Positions 1-7,482 of a DNA stretch of 43,110 nt are shown here, one piece after another. Under the pieces are notes generated by a model that was not told the DNA's origin, made no database searches, and saw nothing but the letters and a program-made list of their open reading frames with translations. Each line of letters starts with the position of its first letter. Positions within the stretch are counted from its first letter, which is position 1. The stretch covers positions 1 to 43,110 of the forward strand of contig CAMHUC010000028.1 in NCBI GenBank assembly GCA_946188155.1. The letters are read 5' to 3'. Source of the stretch: an uncultured bacterium. GTDB lineage: Bacteria; Bacteroidota; Bacteroidia; Bacteroidales; Bacteroidaceae. The position numbers and the translations under genes are program-made.

Positions 1-75
1 AAGAGTAAGGAGCCAATAGCGGCCAGGGCCTATGCCGGCAACATACTTGACCAGAGGCAGTCAAGAGCTTTGTGA
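1..75 (+). CDS. Possible 3' end of an unidentified gene
   Basis: The first 75 bases are open in frame 1 and end in TGA at 73-75, giving 24 residues that finish in ILDQRQSRAL. The frame runs off the left edge, so this may be the tail of a plus-strand gene convergent with the DUF4421 gene. The piece is too short to assign to a family, and one other frame in the same stretch is also open, so the call rests only on the position and the lack of internal stops. Bases 76-133 show nothing beyond a C-rich run near 110-122. Confidence 0.3.
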   Translation, partial: KSKEPIAARAYAGNILDQRQSRAL

Positions 76-133
76 ACGACTTTGAAGGTAACATCTATTA
101 CCCTCGCGCCCCCGCGCCCCCCGAGATATTAGC

Positions 134-1354
134 TTAGAACCGCATTCCGAAGTTGACCTGGCCAACAGCCTCTCTGTTGTTGATCTCTGTGTCGGCATTG
201 TTGCGATAGAGATACTGGCGGTAGTTCATCATGAAATTGAGCAGGAAGCGGTCGAAGCTGTAGCTGGCGGCAACACGCCCGAAGCAGTTGAACACAAATC
301 GGCTATGGCCATTGTCCACCGCGTCGTAGTAGTGGGCGTCGTAGTTGCTCCAGCGCTGTCGCTCCGTCTCTATCTGCTGTTCTCTGACGGCAGGGTCGGC
401 CGATGTGCCGGCATAGGCGTAGGGGTTGCTGTAGTCCTCGTACTTGTGAACCATCTTGTTGACAATGGAGATCATGGGAATCAGGGACACGTGGATACAC
501 ACCTTTCCCCCGTTGATGGCCCAGTTGTAGCCATAGCCCGGTCCGAAGGAGATCTTCCAGTTGCGGAATATGTCGCGCTCGTGGTTGAAAAGGTTATTGG
601 CTCCGAACTGGCTCTGGTAATAGTTGCCCATCACGAACAGGCTGCCGGCGCTGCGCTTCTGTATCATGTCGCCGTAGGCACCCGCCGCAAGGCTGAACCG
701 CTTGTTGTTGAACACATAATAGCCCTCGACATAGAAAATCTTCAGGTCCATCTTGCCAGCGGGGATAGTCCTCTCCGACGTTACGGCGGGGTCGCTCGTC
801 TGGTGCTCCTCGTTGTACCTCCATTGGTCCACGGCCTGATCGTATGCGTCGTCGAGCACGCCCTCCATATTCTTGAGCGACTTGTATCGGATGCGCGCGC
901 CCCACACGGAGCCGTTCTTCGCCAGGCCGAACGACATGCTGTAGCGGTTGCGGATGGGGATGGGCAGCTCCAGGGCTATGCCGCGCCAGTCGATGCCCAG
1001 CTCAATCTCCGTCTGGTAGGTGTGCATATCGGCCGCCACATATTTCTTCTCCGCCATGTTCGGCGGCATGCGCTGCAGGCTCACGGGTATATCCGCATTG
1101 TTGACAGTTACGGGGAAAGTCATGTCGTGCTGTTGGAAATAGCCGTAATAGCCGAGATACACCATGCGGCTCTTGTCAAACTTGCGGATATAGTTGGAAT
1201 CCACACCAGCATCCTGCCAGCGATCGACCATATCGTCAGCGGCTTTCAGGAACTTGCCCAGGCCGTGACTCCAGAAACTTCTCTTCTCCTGCGCCGATGC
1301 GCACAGGCAGCTCGAAAAAGCTAATAACAGTAATGCACTAAAACGAATCGTCAT
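134..1354 (-). CDS. DUF4421 family secreted protein
   Basis: The protein of 406 residues starts at the ATG at 1354, where the sequence opens with MTIRFSALLLL, a hydrophobic core and a likely signal-peptidase site after ASA. Upstream extension is possible but would run into the cmk stop and place charged residues before the signal peptide. The mature part is rich in aromatic residues and alternating short strands (YLGYYGYF, FYVEGYYVFN, FNCFGRVAASYSF), as in outer-membrane-associated beta proteins of Bacteroidota. It ends with NFGMRF, a terminal phenylalanine of the kind seen in outer-membrane barrels. The family match to DUF4421 is from memory of these proteins; function is unknown. It lies 20 bp after cmk and is probably the last gene of a porQ-cmk unit. 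Confidence 0.7.
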   Translation of the reverse strand: MTIRFSALLLLAFSSCLCASAQEKRSFWSHGLGKFLKAADDMVDRWQDAGVDSNYIRKFDKSRMVYLGYYGYFQQHDMTFPVTVNNADIPVSLQRMPPNMAEKKYVAADMHTYQTEIELGIDWRGIALELPIPIRNRYSMSFGLAKNGSVWGARIRYKSLKNMEGVLDDAYDQAVDQWRYNEEHQTSDPAVTSERTIPAGKMDLKIFYVEGYYVFNNKRFSLAAGAYGDMIQKRSAGSLFVMGNYYQSQFGANNLFNHERDIFRNWKISFGPGYGYNWAINGGKVCIHVSLIPMISIVNKMVHKYEDYSNPYAYAGTSADPAVREQQIETERQRWSNYDAHYYDAVDNGHSRFVFNCFGRVAASYSFDRFLLNFMMNYRQYLYRNNADTEINNREAVGQVNFGMRF

Positions 1355-1374
1355 ATCATTCTTCTCTCTTTTCT

Positions 1375-2067
1375 TTACGGACAAGTTTTCTCGCGGAAAC
1401 GGTCGAGTAGCCACTGCTTCTGCTCCTCGATGGTCATGGAGGAATTGTCGAGCAGCAGGGCGTCGTCGGCCTGTCTGAGGGGCGACTCCTCACGGTGGGA
1501 GTCGATATAGTCGCGCTCCTCCACGTTCTTCAGTATGTCGTCGAAGTCGGCAGGCATGCCTTTGGCCTGCAGCTCGTCGTAGCGCCGCTGGGCCCGGACG
1601 CGTGCAGAGGCCGTGACGAATACCTTCAGCTCGGCGTCGGGGAATACGACGGTGCCGATGTCGCGGCCGTCCATCACCACGCCCTTGTCCTTGCCCATCA
1701 GCTGCTGCTGGGCCACGAGGGCACGGCGCACGAACCCGATGGCTGCTATGGGACTCACGTGGCTTGACACTTCGAGGCTTCTGATCTCTTTCTCCACGCA
1801 CTCATTATTTAAATAGGTGTCGGGGCGCCCCGTCGCCTGGTTCAGGCGGAAGCTGATGTGTATGTGGGGCATCTCGCGCTCCAGCTCTGCTGTATTGACG
1901 CTGCCGTCCTCACGGAAGAGGCCCCGGCGCAGGGCATAGAGGGTGACACTTCGGTACATGGCCCCCGTGTCGACATAGATGTAGCCCACCTCGCGGGCCA
2001 GGTCCTTGGCCATGGTGCTCTTTCCGCACGAGCTGTGGCCGTCGATGGCGATGGTTATTTTCTTCAT
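1375..2067 (-). CDS. cmk: Cytidylate kinase
   Basis: Transfers phosphate from ATP to CMP or dCMP to give the diphosphates, in the cytoplasm. The 230 residues match the usual bacterial length. The N-terminus [20 protein letters not shown] carries the P-loop (GHSSCGKST, about residues 9-17), followed by [12 protein letters not shown], the conserved nucleotide-binding segment after the P-loop. Around residues 130-140 the segment [20 protein letters not shown] is the highly conserved DGRDIGT motif of the family. The start is the ATG at 2067. It sits between porQ and the DUF4421 gene on the same strand. A porQ-cmk pair is a known gene order in Bacteroidota such as Porphyromonas gingivalis, which supports both identifications. 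Confidence 0.96.
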   Translation of the reverse strand: MKKITIAIDGHSSCGKSTMAKDLAREVGYIYVDTGAMYRSVTLYALRRGLFREDGSVNTAELEREMPHIHISFRLNQATGRPDTYLNNECVEKEIRSLEVSSHVSPIAAIGFVRRALVAQQQLMGKDKGVVMDGRDIGTVVFPDAELKVFVTASARVRAQRRYDELQAKGMPADFDDILKNVEERDYIDSHREESPLRQADDALLLDNSSMTIEEQKQWLLDRFREKTCP

Positions 2068-2069
2068 TC

Positions 2070-2144
2070 CGTAAACTGTAATCTATAAACTATAAACTGT
2101 AAACTGTAAACTATAAACTATAAACTGTAAACTATAAACTGTAA
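2070..2144. repeat. Tandem AT-rich intergenic repeat (TAAACTGTAAACTATAAAC type)
   Basis: About 75 bp consist of imperfect copies of a 7-mer, alternating AAACTGT and AAACTAT. The tract fills the gap between porQ and cmk and also enters porQ: on the minus strand it supplies the last codons (Tyr-Ser-Leu) and the stop TAG. The same unit in the opposite orientation lies at 5110-5182. Confidence 0.9.
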
Positions 2145-3118
2145 GCCAGATTGACGAGTATGGACGAGGCGCTGACGTGATACTTGCCGTAGGCCACGTG
2201 CAGCTTGAAGCGTTCGAGCTGCAGGCCGCCTCCCAGTGACAGTCCGGCGCCGTGGGCGCTGCTGCCGTCGCTCTCGCTGATTTTCATCTCGCTGGCGCGG
2301 CGGAAGTTGTAGCCCGCAGCGAGGTAGATGCTCTGTGAGAGGATGATGTCGGCACCGATTGAGAGATGCTTGCCGAAGCCCTGGCTCCAGTCCGTCAGCC
2401 GGGTGAGCGTGGCGGAGAGACGGATGGGTGAGCGCAGCAGTCGCTTGCTGATGCCCAGCTGCAGGTCGAAGGGCATCTTTTCGAAGTCGTTGTCGTAGGC
2501 CTTCACCTGTCCGCCCAGGTTCTTGGCCACGGCGGAGATGCTCAGCTCGCTGTCCTCGAAGTAGCAGTTCAGCCCCAGGTCAACGCCTACGGCCAGTGAG
2601 TTGTAGCCTGCAATGTGTGAGCTGACGACACGGGCTGTAACGCCTCCGGCGAAGAGCTCGCTCAGGGCGTAGGCATAGCTGCCAGCCACCTGGATGTCGC
2701 GGGCGGAGAAGTTGCCCAGCTGGGTGTTGTCGCTTGTCGTCTCCTTCATGCTCCCGTAGTCCATATACTGGGCTGCCACGCCCCACGTGCCCCGTTTCCC
2801 TGCTGTCCTCAGGAAGGATGCGCTGGCCGTCTTGGCTCCATCCATATAGGTCATCAGGTTGAGGTTGATGGTGCGGTCGCTCACGTCGTTGATCAGTGCG
2901 GGATTATGGAAGATGAGCGTGGCGTCGTCCTCAACGATGGTGATGTTGTCGCCGCCGAGGGCTGCCACATGGGCACTCACCGGCAGGCGGAGGAAGTTGT
3001 AGGCCGTCTGGCTCTCCTGGGAGTGAGCGCACAGAGAATAGTGAATGGTGAACAGTAGTGGCAGGATGCGCTGCCACCATGACCCGATTTGCCTGTATTT
3101 CTTCACTCTTTGTATCAC
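2132..3118 (-). CDS. porQ: PorQ-like type IX secretion system protein
   Basis: Outer-membrane beta-barrel protein of the PorV/PorQ (FadL-like) group, which in the type IX secretion system helps deliver and attach cargo at the cell surface. The 328 residues match the family length. The hallmark region follows the signal peptide: TAYNFLRLPVSAHVAALGG, then DDATLIFHNPALI, the conserved PorQ/PorV segment with the NPA motif. The rest is alternating beta strands ending in SILVNLAYSL. The only upstream start in frame is GTG at 3118 (a second GTG at 3106 is possible), with no ATG before residue 90. The -7 element at 3137-3144 fits a short leader to 3118. Part of the signal peptide (FTIHYSLCAHS) is encoded by an intergenic-type repeat. 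Cmk follows directly. Confidence 0.85.
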   Translation of the reverse strand: MIQRVKKYRQIGSWWQRILPLLFTIHYSLCAHSQESQTAYNFLRLPVSAHVAALGGDNITIVEDDATLIFHNPALINDVSDRTINLNLMTYMDGAKTASASFLRTAGKRGTWGVAAQYMDYGSMKETTSDNTQLGNFSARDIQVAGSYAYALSELFAGGVTARVVSSHIAGYNSLAVGVDLGLNCYFEDSELSISAVAKNLGGQVKAYDNDFEKMPFDLQLGISKRLLRSPIRLSATLTRLTDWSQGFGKHLSIGADIILSQSIYLAAGYNFRRASEMKISESDGSSAHGAGLSLGGGLQLERFKLHVAYGKYHVSASSILVNLAYSL

Positions 3119-3136
3119 TTTTTTCTAAATGCGCTG

Positions 3137-3144
3137 CAAAGATA
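3137..3144 (-). promoter_or_regulatory. Bacteroidota -7 element for porQ-cmk
   Basis: The minus strand reads TATCTTTG, matching the TAnnTTTG consensus of the Bacteroidota primary sigma factor. It lies about 18 bp before the GTG start of porQ, so the leader would be very short. No -33 box with good spacing is evident. Confidence 0.6.
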
Positions 3145-3200
3145 CTGATTTTAAATGACAAATGAGAAAAAGAAGTTAAAAATTGTCTGGCGGTAGCAAA

Positions 3201-3246
3201 TTCTTCACTCTTCACTTTTCACTTTTCACTTTTTGTTGTACCTTTG
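3201..3246 (+). promoter_or_regulatory. Promoter of the TonB-like gene with TTCAC-type repeat and -7 element
   Basis: A run of TTCACTCTTCACTTTTCAC copies (about 3201-3232) leads into the -7 element TACCTTTG at 3239-3246. Transcription should begin near 3253, about 30 bp before the ATG at 3285. The same layout of repeat followed by TACCTTTGCA is found before tRNA-Ser and glycerate kinase. Confidence 0.65.
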
Positions 3247-3284
3247 CATCCTGAATATAATAACGGAAGAAATCCGATTTTATT

Positions 3285-4010
3285 ATGAAGCATCTGCTCA
3301 GCGAGGAAGAAAGAGTGTACAAGAGTCCTCTGGCGGACTTGGAACACCAGCACACCACCAGTTTCCTGATGGGGCTGATCCTTGTGTTCTCCATCATGTT
3401 CGTCGCCCTGGAGTGGAACAGCTCTGACACGGGCTGGAATCTCTTCGACGCGGAGACTGACGAGCTGGAGGCGGAGCTGGAACTCTCGCCTTTGCATCGT
3501 GACGAGGATGAGGTGCCCATGATGGTGCCCGAGAAACCTGTGCCCGAGGAGGTGAAGTCGGAGGAGGTGAACGCCGTCGAGGAAGAAACGGAGATTCCGC
3601 CGGAACCCACGGAGATGGCGGTGGAGCAGCCGGCGGAGGAGAAGCCTGCCGAGCAGGAGGAGGAGAAGCCGGAGGCCGTGGATATGTATGACGAGCCGCT
3701 CGACTTCCGCGTCGTTGAGGAATTGCCGCAGTTCCCCGGCGGGGCTGTCGAGTTTATGAAGTGGCTCACGAGGAATCTGAAGTATCCTGCCTTTGCCCAG
3801 CACCGGAAGGTAGAGGGTAGGGTGGTGGCGCAGTTCACTGTCAACAAGGACGGCTCCATCTCCGACATCGAGCTGGTGCAGAAGCTGGAGAGCACTTGCG
3901 ACCGTGAGGCGCTGCGGGTGCTGCGCATGATGCCTCGCTGGAAGGCTGGCATCCAGGATGCCAAGCCCTGCCGTACCCGCGTCTGCATCCCTATTGTGTT
4001 TAAGCTTTAA
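3285..4010 (+). CDS. TonB-like energy transducer protein
   Basis: An inner-membrane protein of 241 residues with the layout of TonB: a short cytoplasmic N-terminus, one membrane span (about residues 28-44, FLMGLILVFSIMFVALEW), a long periplasmic linker and a C-terminal TonB domain. The linker (about 50-145) is unusually acidic and rich in Glu and Pro, where classical TonB linkers have Pro-Lys repeats. The C-terminal domain (about 155-241) shows PQFPGGAVEFMKWLTRNLKY and VEGRVVAQFTVNKDGSISDI, both typical of the Bacteroidota TonB C-terminal family, and ends VCIPIVFKL. It would couple the proton motive force to outer-membrane transport. No ExbB/ExbD or receptor gene is adjacent, so the partner is unknown. 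Confidence 0.88.
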   Translation: MKHLLSEEERVYKSPLADLEHQHTTSFLMGLILVFSIMFVALEWNSSDTGWNLFDAETDELEAELELSPLHRDEDEVPMMVPEKPVPEEVKSEEVNAVEEETEIPPEPTEMAVEQPAEEKPAEQEEEKPEAVDMYDEPLDFRVVEELPQFPGGAVEFMKWLTRNLKYPAFAQHRKVEGRVVAQFTVNKDGSISDIELVQKLESTCDREALRVLRMMPRWKAGIQDAKPCRTRVCIPIVFKL

Positions 4011-4038
4011 GCGATGAGCCTGCTGGCCCAGGAATGGC

Positions 4039-4123
4039 AAATCGAAAATCGTTAAATCGTTAAATCGTTATATCGTTATATCGTTAAATCGTCAAATCGT
4101 CAAATCGTTAAATCGTCAAATCG
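4039..4123. repeat. Tandem AAATCGTT/AAATCGTC repeat
   Basis: About 85 bp of 8-mer copies (AAATCGTT, TATCGTTA and AAATCGTC variants) fill the gap between the TonB-like gene and the polyprenyl synthase, ending 8 bp before its ATG. The tract takes up nearly all of the space where a promoter or leader would lie. No -7 element is visible in it, so the downstream gene may depend on read-through. Confidence 0.9.
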
Positions 4124-4131
4124 AAAAAAGT

Positions 4132-5109
4132 ATGTTGTATAGATCCGCAGAATTAATGAAGATGGTCAATGAGGCTATAGCAGCCCTCGCCTACGACCGT
4201 CGCCCCTCTACACTCTATGAGCCTATCCGCTATGTGCTGTCGCTCGGAGGCAAGCGTATCCGGCCAGTGCTCATGCTCTTGGCTTATAACATGTATAAGG
4301 ATGACCCGCAACGGATTATGACGCAGGCCGTAGGACTGGAGACGTACCATAATTTCACCCTCCTGCACGACGATCTGATGGACAATGCCGACATGCGACG
4401 CGGCCACGAGACTGTGCATCGCAAGTGGGATGCCAACCAGGCCATCCTCTCCGGCGACACCATGCTGCTGCAGGCCTTCGAGCGCATCACCGACTGCCGT
4501 GCGGAAGTGCTGAAGGACGTGATGCAGCTGTTCATCCAGACGACGCTCGAAATCGACGAAGGGCAACAGCTGGACGTGGAGTTCGAGAGTCGTGAGGACG
4601 TCGCCGAGGAGGAGTACATCGAGATGATTCGCCTCAAGACGAGCGTGCTGCTGGCCTGCGCCCTGAAGATGGGCGGGCTACTGGCAGGAGCGTCAGCCGG
4701 GGATCAGGCAGCCCTCTACAGCCTCGGCGAGAAAATAGGGCTGGCCTTTCAGCTTCAGGACGACCTGCTCGACGTGTATGGCGACCCCAAGGTGTTCGGA
4801 AAGAATATCGGAGGCGACATCACTTCCAACAAGAAGACCTATATGCTCATCAATGCCCTCCGGCAGGCCAATCCCCAGCAGCACAAGGAACTGGTGGGGT
4901 GGATTGAGGCCGAGCAGTTCGACCGTGCCGAGAAGGTGGCTGCCGTCACGGCGCTCTATGATGCCATCGGCATCCGACAGCTCTGCGAGAGTCGCATCAA
5001 CGATTATTTCGAGCAGGGCCGTCAGTTCCTGGGGCAACTCTCCGTCGGCGAGGAGCGTAAGGCCGGACTCCGACAGTATATCGCTCAGATGATGAATCGG
5101 CAGTTCTGA
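4132..5109 (+). CDS. Polyprenyl synthetase (trans-isoprenyl diphosphate synthase)
   Basis: Condenses isopentenyl diphosphate with an allylic diphosphate to build isoprenoid chains. The 325 residues contain GGKRIRPVLMLL (IPP-binding GGK and R, about residue 38), the first aspartate-rich motif in TLLHDDLMDNADMRRG (about 81-96), and the second in FQLQDDLLDVYGD (about 207-219). The residue five places before the first DDxxD is Phe (FTLLHDD). In type I prenyltransferases an aromatic residue there limits chain length to about C15-C20, so the product may be short, such as GGPP. That is an inference and needs an assay. It starts at ATG 4132 just after a repeat tract and is followed by tatD on the same strand. 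Confidence 0.9.
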   Translation: MLYRSAELMKMVNEAIAALAYDRRPSTLYEPIRYVLSLGGKRIRPVLMLLAYNMYKDDPQRIMTQAVGLETYHNFTLLHDDLMDNADMRRGHETVHRKWDANQAILSGDTMLLQAFERITDCRAEVLKDVMQLFIQTTLEIDEGQQLDVEFESREDVAEEEYIEMIRLKTSVLLACALKMGGLLAGASAGDQAALYSLGEKIGLAFQLQDDLLDVYGDPKVFGKNIGGDITSNKKTYMLINALRQANPQQHKELVGWIEAEQFDRAEKVAAVTALYDAIGIRQLCESRINDYFEQGRQFLGQLSVGEERKAGLRQYIAQMMNRQF

Positions 5110-5182
5110 TGGTTTATGGTTTATGGTTTATAGTTTATAGTTTAGAGTTTATAGTTTAGAGTTTATAGTTTAGAGTTTATAG
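5110..5182. repeat. Tandem GTTTATAGTTTAGA repeat
   Basis: Copies of GTTTATG, GTTTATA and GTTTAGA run from the stop codon of the polyprenyl synthase almost to the ATG of tatD at 5187. It is the same family as 2070-2144 in the opposite orientation. Confidence 0.9.
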
Positions 5183-5186
5183 ATGA

Positions 5187-5996
5187 ATGGCTGAAGTAAT
5201 TGATACCCACTGCCATCTGGATGGCGAAGAGTTTGCTGAAGACCGCGACGCCGTGGTGGCCAGGGCTCGTGAGGCCGGAGTGGGGCAGGTGCTCATCCCT
5301 GCCATCGACCTGAAGTCGTGCCAGTCGGTGCTCGACTGTTGTGCCCGTTATTCAGGCTATTGCCATCCCATGCTGGGCCTGCATCCGGAGGAGGTGCGCC
5401 AGGACTGGCGCGAACAGCTCGCCGCTATTCGCCAGCTCATCAGCGAAGCCTCCACCCCCCCGCTTCCACCTGTCATCGCCATCGGCGAGGTGGGACTCGA
5501 CTTCTACTGGAGCCGTGAGTTTGAACAGCAACAGCTGGAGGCCTTCGAAGAGCAGGTGCGCTGGTCTGTAGAGACGCGCCTGCCGCTGATGATCCACTGC
5601 CGCAAGGCGCAGAACGAACTGGTGTCTATACTAAAAAGGTATAAGGACAACCTGCCTGGCGGCGTGTTCCACTGCTTCACGGGCAACGAGCTGGAGGCCC
5701 GTGAGCTGCTCCAGTTCGAGCAGTTCGTGCTTGGCGTGGGTGGTGTGCTGACGTTCAAGAAGTCGCACCTGCCAGAGGTGCTGCCAGCAGCCGTGCCCCT
5801 CGATCGCATCGTCCTCGAGACCGATGCTCCCTACATGGCTCCTGTCCCTTATCGTGGGCAGCGCAATGAGCCGGCGTTCGTAGTAGAGGTGCTGCATCGG
5901 ATGGCCCAGGCCTACGGCATCACGGACGAAGAACTGTCGCAGCGCACCAATGCCAATGTCGAACGTGTGTTTGGACTGCGCCAGGCTTCCTCCTGA
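5187..5996 (+). CDS. tatD: TatD family metal-dependent hydrolase (DNase)
   Basis: A TIM-barrel metallohydrolase of 269 residues; family members are 3'-5' exonucleases acting on DNA or RNA, or D-aminoacyl-tRNA deacylases. All family motifs are present in order: DTHCHLD at residues 6-12 (metal ligands), GEVGLDFYW about 100, MIHCRKA about 135, GGVFHCFTGN about 155, and VLETDAPYM about 210 with the catalytic aspartate. The ending NANVERVFGL is typical. The start is the ATG at 5187, giving MAEVIDTHCHLDG. It is probably co-transcribed with the polyprenyl synthase despite the 77-bp repeat-filled gap. No terminator hairpin is visible before the tRNA promoter. Confidence 0.93.
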   Translation: MAEVIDTHCHLDGEEFAEDRDAVVARAREAGVGQVLIPAIDLKSCQSVLDCCARYSGYCHPMLGLHPEEVRQDWREQLAAIRQLISEASTPPLPPVIAIGEVGLDFYWSREFEQQQLEAFEEQVRWSVETRLPLMIHCRKAQNELVSILKRYKDNLPGGVFHCFTGNELEARELLQFEQFVLGVGGVLTFKKSHLPEVLPAAVPLDRIVLETDAPYMAPVPYRGQRNEPAFVVEVLHRMAQAYGITDEELSQRTNANVERVFGLRQASS

Positions 5997-6063
5997 CTCG
6001 CAGATCATACGTTTCACGGCGCTTCTAAAATAAAAAAACGTTAAAATCGGCTTGGCAGCAGCA

Positions 6064-6112
6064 AATTCTTCATTCTTCATTCTTCATTCTTCATTAAAAA
6101 TGTGTACCTTTG
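6064..6112 (+). promoter_or_regulatory. Promoter of tRNA-Ser with TTCATTC repeat
   Basis: Four to five copies of TTCATTC (6068-6096) lead through AAAAATGTG to the -7 element TACCTTTG at 6105-6112. Transcription should start near 6119, some 10 bp before the mature tRNA. The 30 bases up to the -7 box are almost the same as those before glycerate kinase. Confidence 0.7.
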
Positions 6113-6129
6113 CACCCGCTTTACTACAG

Positions 6130-6217
6130 GGAGAGGTGCTCGAGTGGTTGAAGAGGCACGCCTGGAAAGCGTGTAACCGGCAAAACCGGTTCGCAGGTTC
6201 GAATCCTGTTCTCTCCG
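6130..6217 (+). tRNA. tRNA-Ser (anticodon GGA)
   Basis: The 88-nt sequence folds as a class II tRNA. The acceptor stem pairs GGAGAGG with TCTCTCC, the D-arm region is TGCTCGAGTGGTTGAAGAGG, and the anticodon stem CACGC/GCGTG encloses CTGGAAA with anticodon GGA at 6164-6166. A long variable arm with the hairpin ACCGGCAAAACCGGT follows, then a T-arm with loop TTCGAAT. The long variable arm is diagnostic of tRNA-Ser or Leu, and GGA reads UCC and UCU. The CCA end is not encoded; the discriminator is G. Confidence 0.96.
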
Positions 6218-6304
6218 CAAGAAATGTTAATTGTCACAACTTACGAGTTTTACGCACGTAAATACGCACAACTTTTGCGGTTTATGTGCGTAATTTCTTT
6301 CAAT

Positions 6305-6340
6305 TTCATTCTTCATTCTTCATTAAAAGTCGTACCTTTG
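6305..6340 (+). promoter_or_regulatory. Promoter of glycerate kinase with TTCATTC repeat
   Basis: TTTCATTCTTCATTCTTCAT is followed by TAAAAGTCG and the -7 element TACCTTTG at 6333-6340. Transcription should start near 6347, 40 bp before the ATG at 6387. The bases between the tRNA end and this promoter (6218-6304) show no other feature. Confidence 0.65.
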
Positions 6341-6386
6341 CAGGCAGCGGTGCATCGGCACATGGCCGGTGCCATTCGTGAACAGT

Positions 6387-7454
6387 ATGAAGATAGTAGT
6401 AGCGATAGATTCGTTCAAGGGCTGCCTGTCCTCGATAGAGGCAAATCAGGCGGCAGCTGAGGGCATCCGGAGTGTCCTCCCAGGTGCAGAGGTCACGCAG
6501 ATACCTGTCAGCGATGGCGGCGAGGGTTTTATGGATGCCTTCCGCGCTGCCATCGGCGGCGAGGTGGTAGAGCTGACGGTGCGCGACCCGCTGATGCGCC
6601 TCGTCAGGGCCAGGTATCTGATGCGGGGTGCGCTGGCCGTCATCGAGATAGCCCAGGCCAGCGGGCTCACCTTGCTGACGGAGGAGGAGCGCAATCCGAT
6701 GGTGGCCACCAGCTATGGCACAGGGCAGATGGTGGCCGATGCCGTCAGCAGGGGTGCGAGCCGCGTCGTCGTCGGACTTGGCGGCAGCGCCACGAGCGAT
6801 GCCGGCATCGGCATGCTCCGTGCCCTCATCGACGCTTTTGCCCGTCGCGGTGCGTGGGATGACGTCGGGTGCCTGAAGAATGTACGCTTCACGATAGCCT
6901 CTGACGTGAGGAACCCGCTCTTCGGCGAAAGCGGTGCTGCCCGTGTGTTCGCTCCGCAGAAAGGTGCCACGCCACAAGATGTTGAGGCCCTGGATGAGCG
7001 CGCCCGTAAGTTTGCAGAGGTCTCTGCCCGCCATTTCGGCTACGACCGCTCCTCGATGGAAGGCGCTGGGGCCGCAGGAGGACTGGGCTACGCCTTCCTG
7101 CAATACCTGAATGCCGACTGCCAGCCAGGTATACAGTTGCTGCTCGACACCATAGGCTTCAGCCAGACCGTCGGGGATGCCGACCTCGTTATCACTGGCG
7201 AAGGCTCTGCCGACCGTCAGACGCTGATGGGGAAACTCCCCGTGGGAATCCTGCGGCAGGCGGGTCAGGCACCCGTATGCCTGATAGCGGGAAAGGTGAG
7301 CGACAGGGCGCTCCTGCTCCAGGCTGGTTTCGCCCATGTGGAGTGTATCAACCCGCCCGGCACGCCCCTCGGAGAAGCCATGCTGAAGGATGTGGCCGCA
7401 CGGAACATCGCCGATACCGTCAGCCGCTTGGTGACGTCTCTCTCTGGTTGCTAA
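6387..7454 (+). CDS. glxK: Glycerate kinase
   Basis: Phosphorylates D-glycerate with ATP in the cytoplasm, feeding it into lower glycolysis. The 355 residues match the GlxK/GarK family. The N-terminus MKIVVAIDSFKGCLSSIEA is the family signature and fixes the start at the ATG at 6387; a GTG 18 bp upstream is in frame but would add residues not seen in the family. Further motifs are PVSDGGEGFMDAF (about 45), VVGLGGSATSDAGIGML (about 128), FAPQKGATPQDV (about 189), GAAGGLGYAF (about 232) and VITGEGSADRQTLMGKLPVG (about 268). It is transcribed alone between the tRNA and a convergent reductase gene. The exact hydroxyl position phosphorylated cannot be told from sequence. Confidence 0.93.
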   Translation: MKIVVAIDSFKGCLSSIEANQAAAEGIRSVLPGAEVTQIPVSDGGEGFMDAFRAAIGGEVVELTVRDPLMRLVRARYLMRGALAVIEIAQASGLTLLTEEERNPMVATSYGTGQMVADAVSRGASRVVVGLGGSATSDAGIGMLRALIDAFARRGAWDDVGCLKNVRFTIASDVRNPLFGESGAARVFAPQKGATPQDVEALDERARKFAEVSARHFGYDRSSMEGAGAAGGLGYAFLQYLNADCQPGIQLLLDTIGFSQTVGDADLVITGEGSADRQTLMGKLPVGILRQAGQAPVCLIAGKVSDRALLLQAGFAHVECINPPGTPLGEAMLKDVAARNIADTVSRLVTSLSGC

Positions 7455-7482
7455 TAACTAAGCTTCCACCTTTAAGCTCCCC

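Noticed and set aside
305..1324. Long plus-strand open frame opposite the DUF4421 gene
   Set aside because: Low-complexity Val/His/Leu-rich translation without a domain, fully antisense to a gene with a signal peptide and family features.
3212..4040. Two long minus-strand open frames over the TonB-like gene
   Set aside because: Ser-rich and Leu/His-rich translations are the shadow of the Glu/Pro-rich linker; the plus strand has a TonB domain and a promoter.
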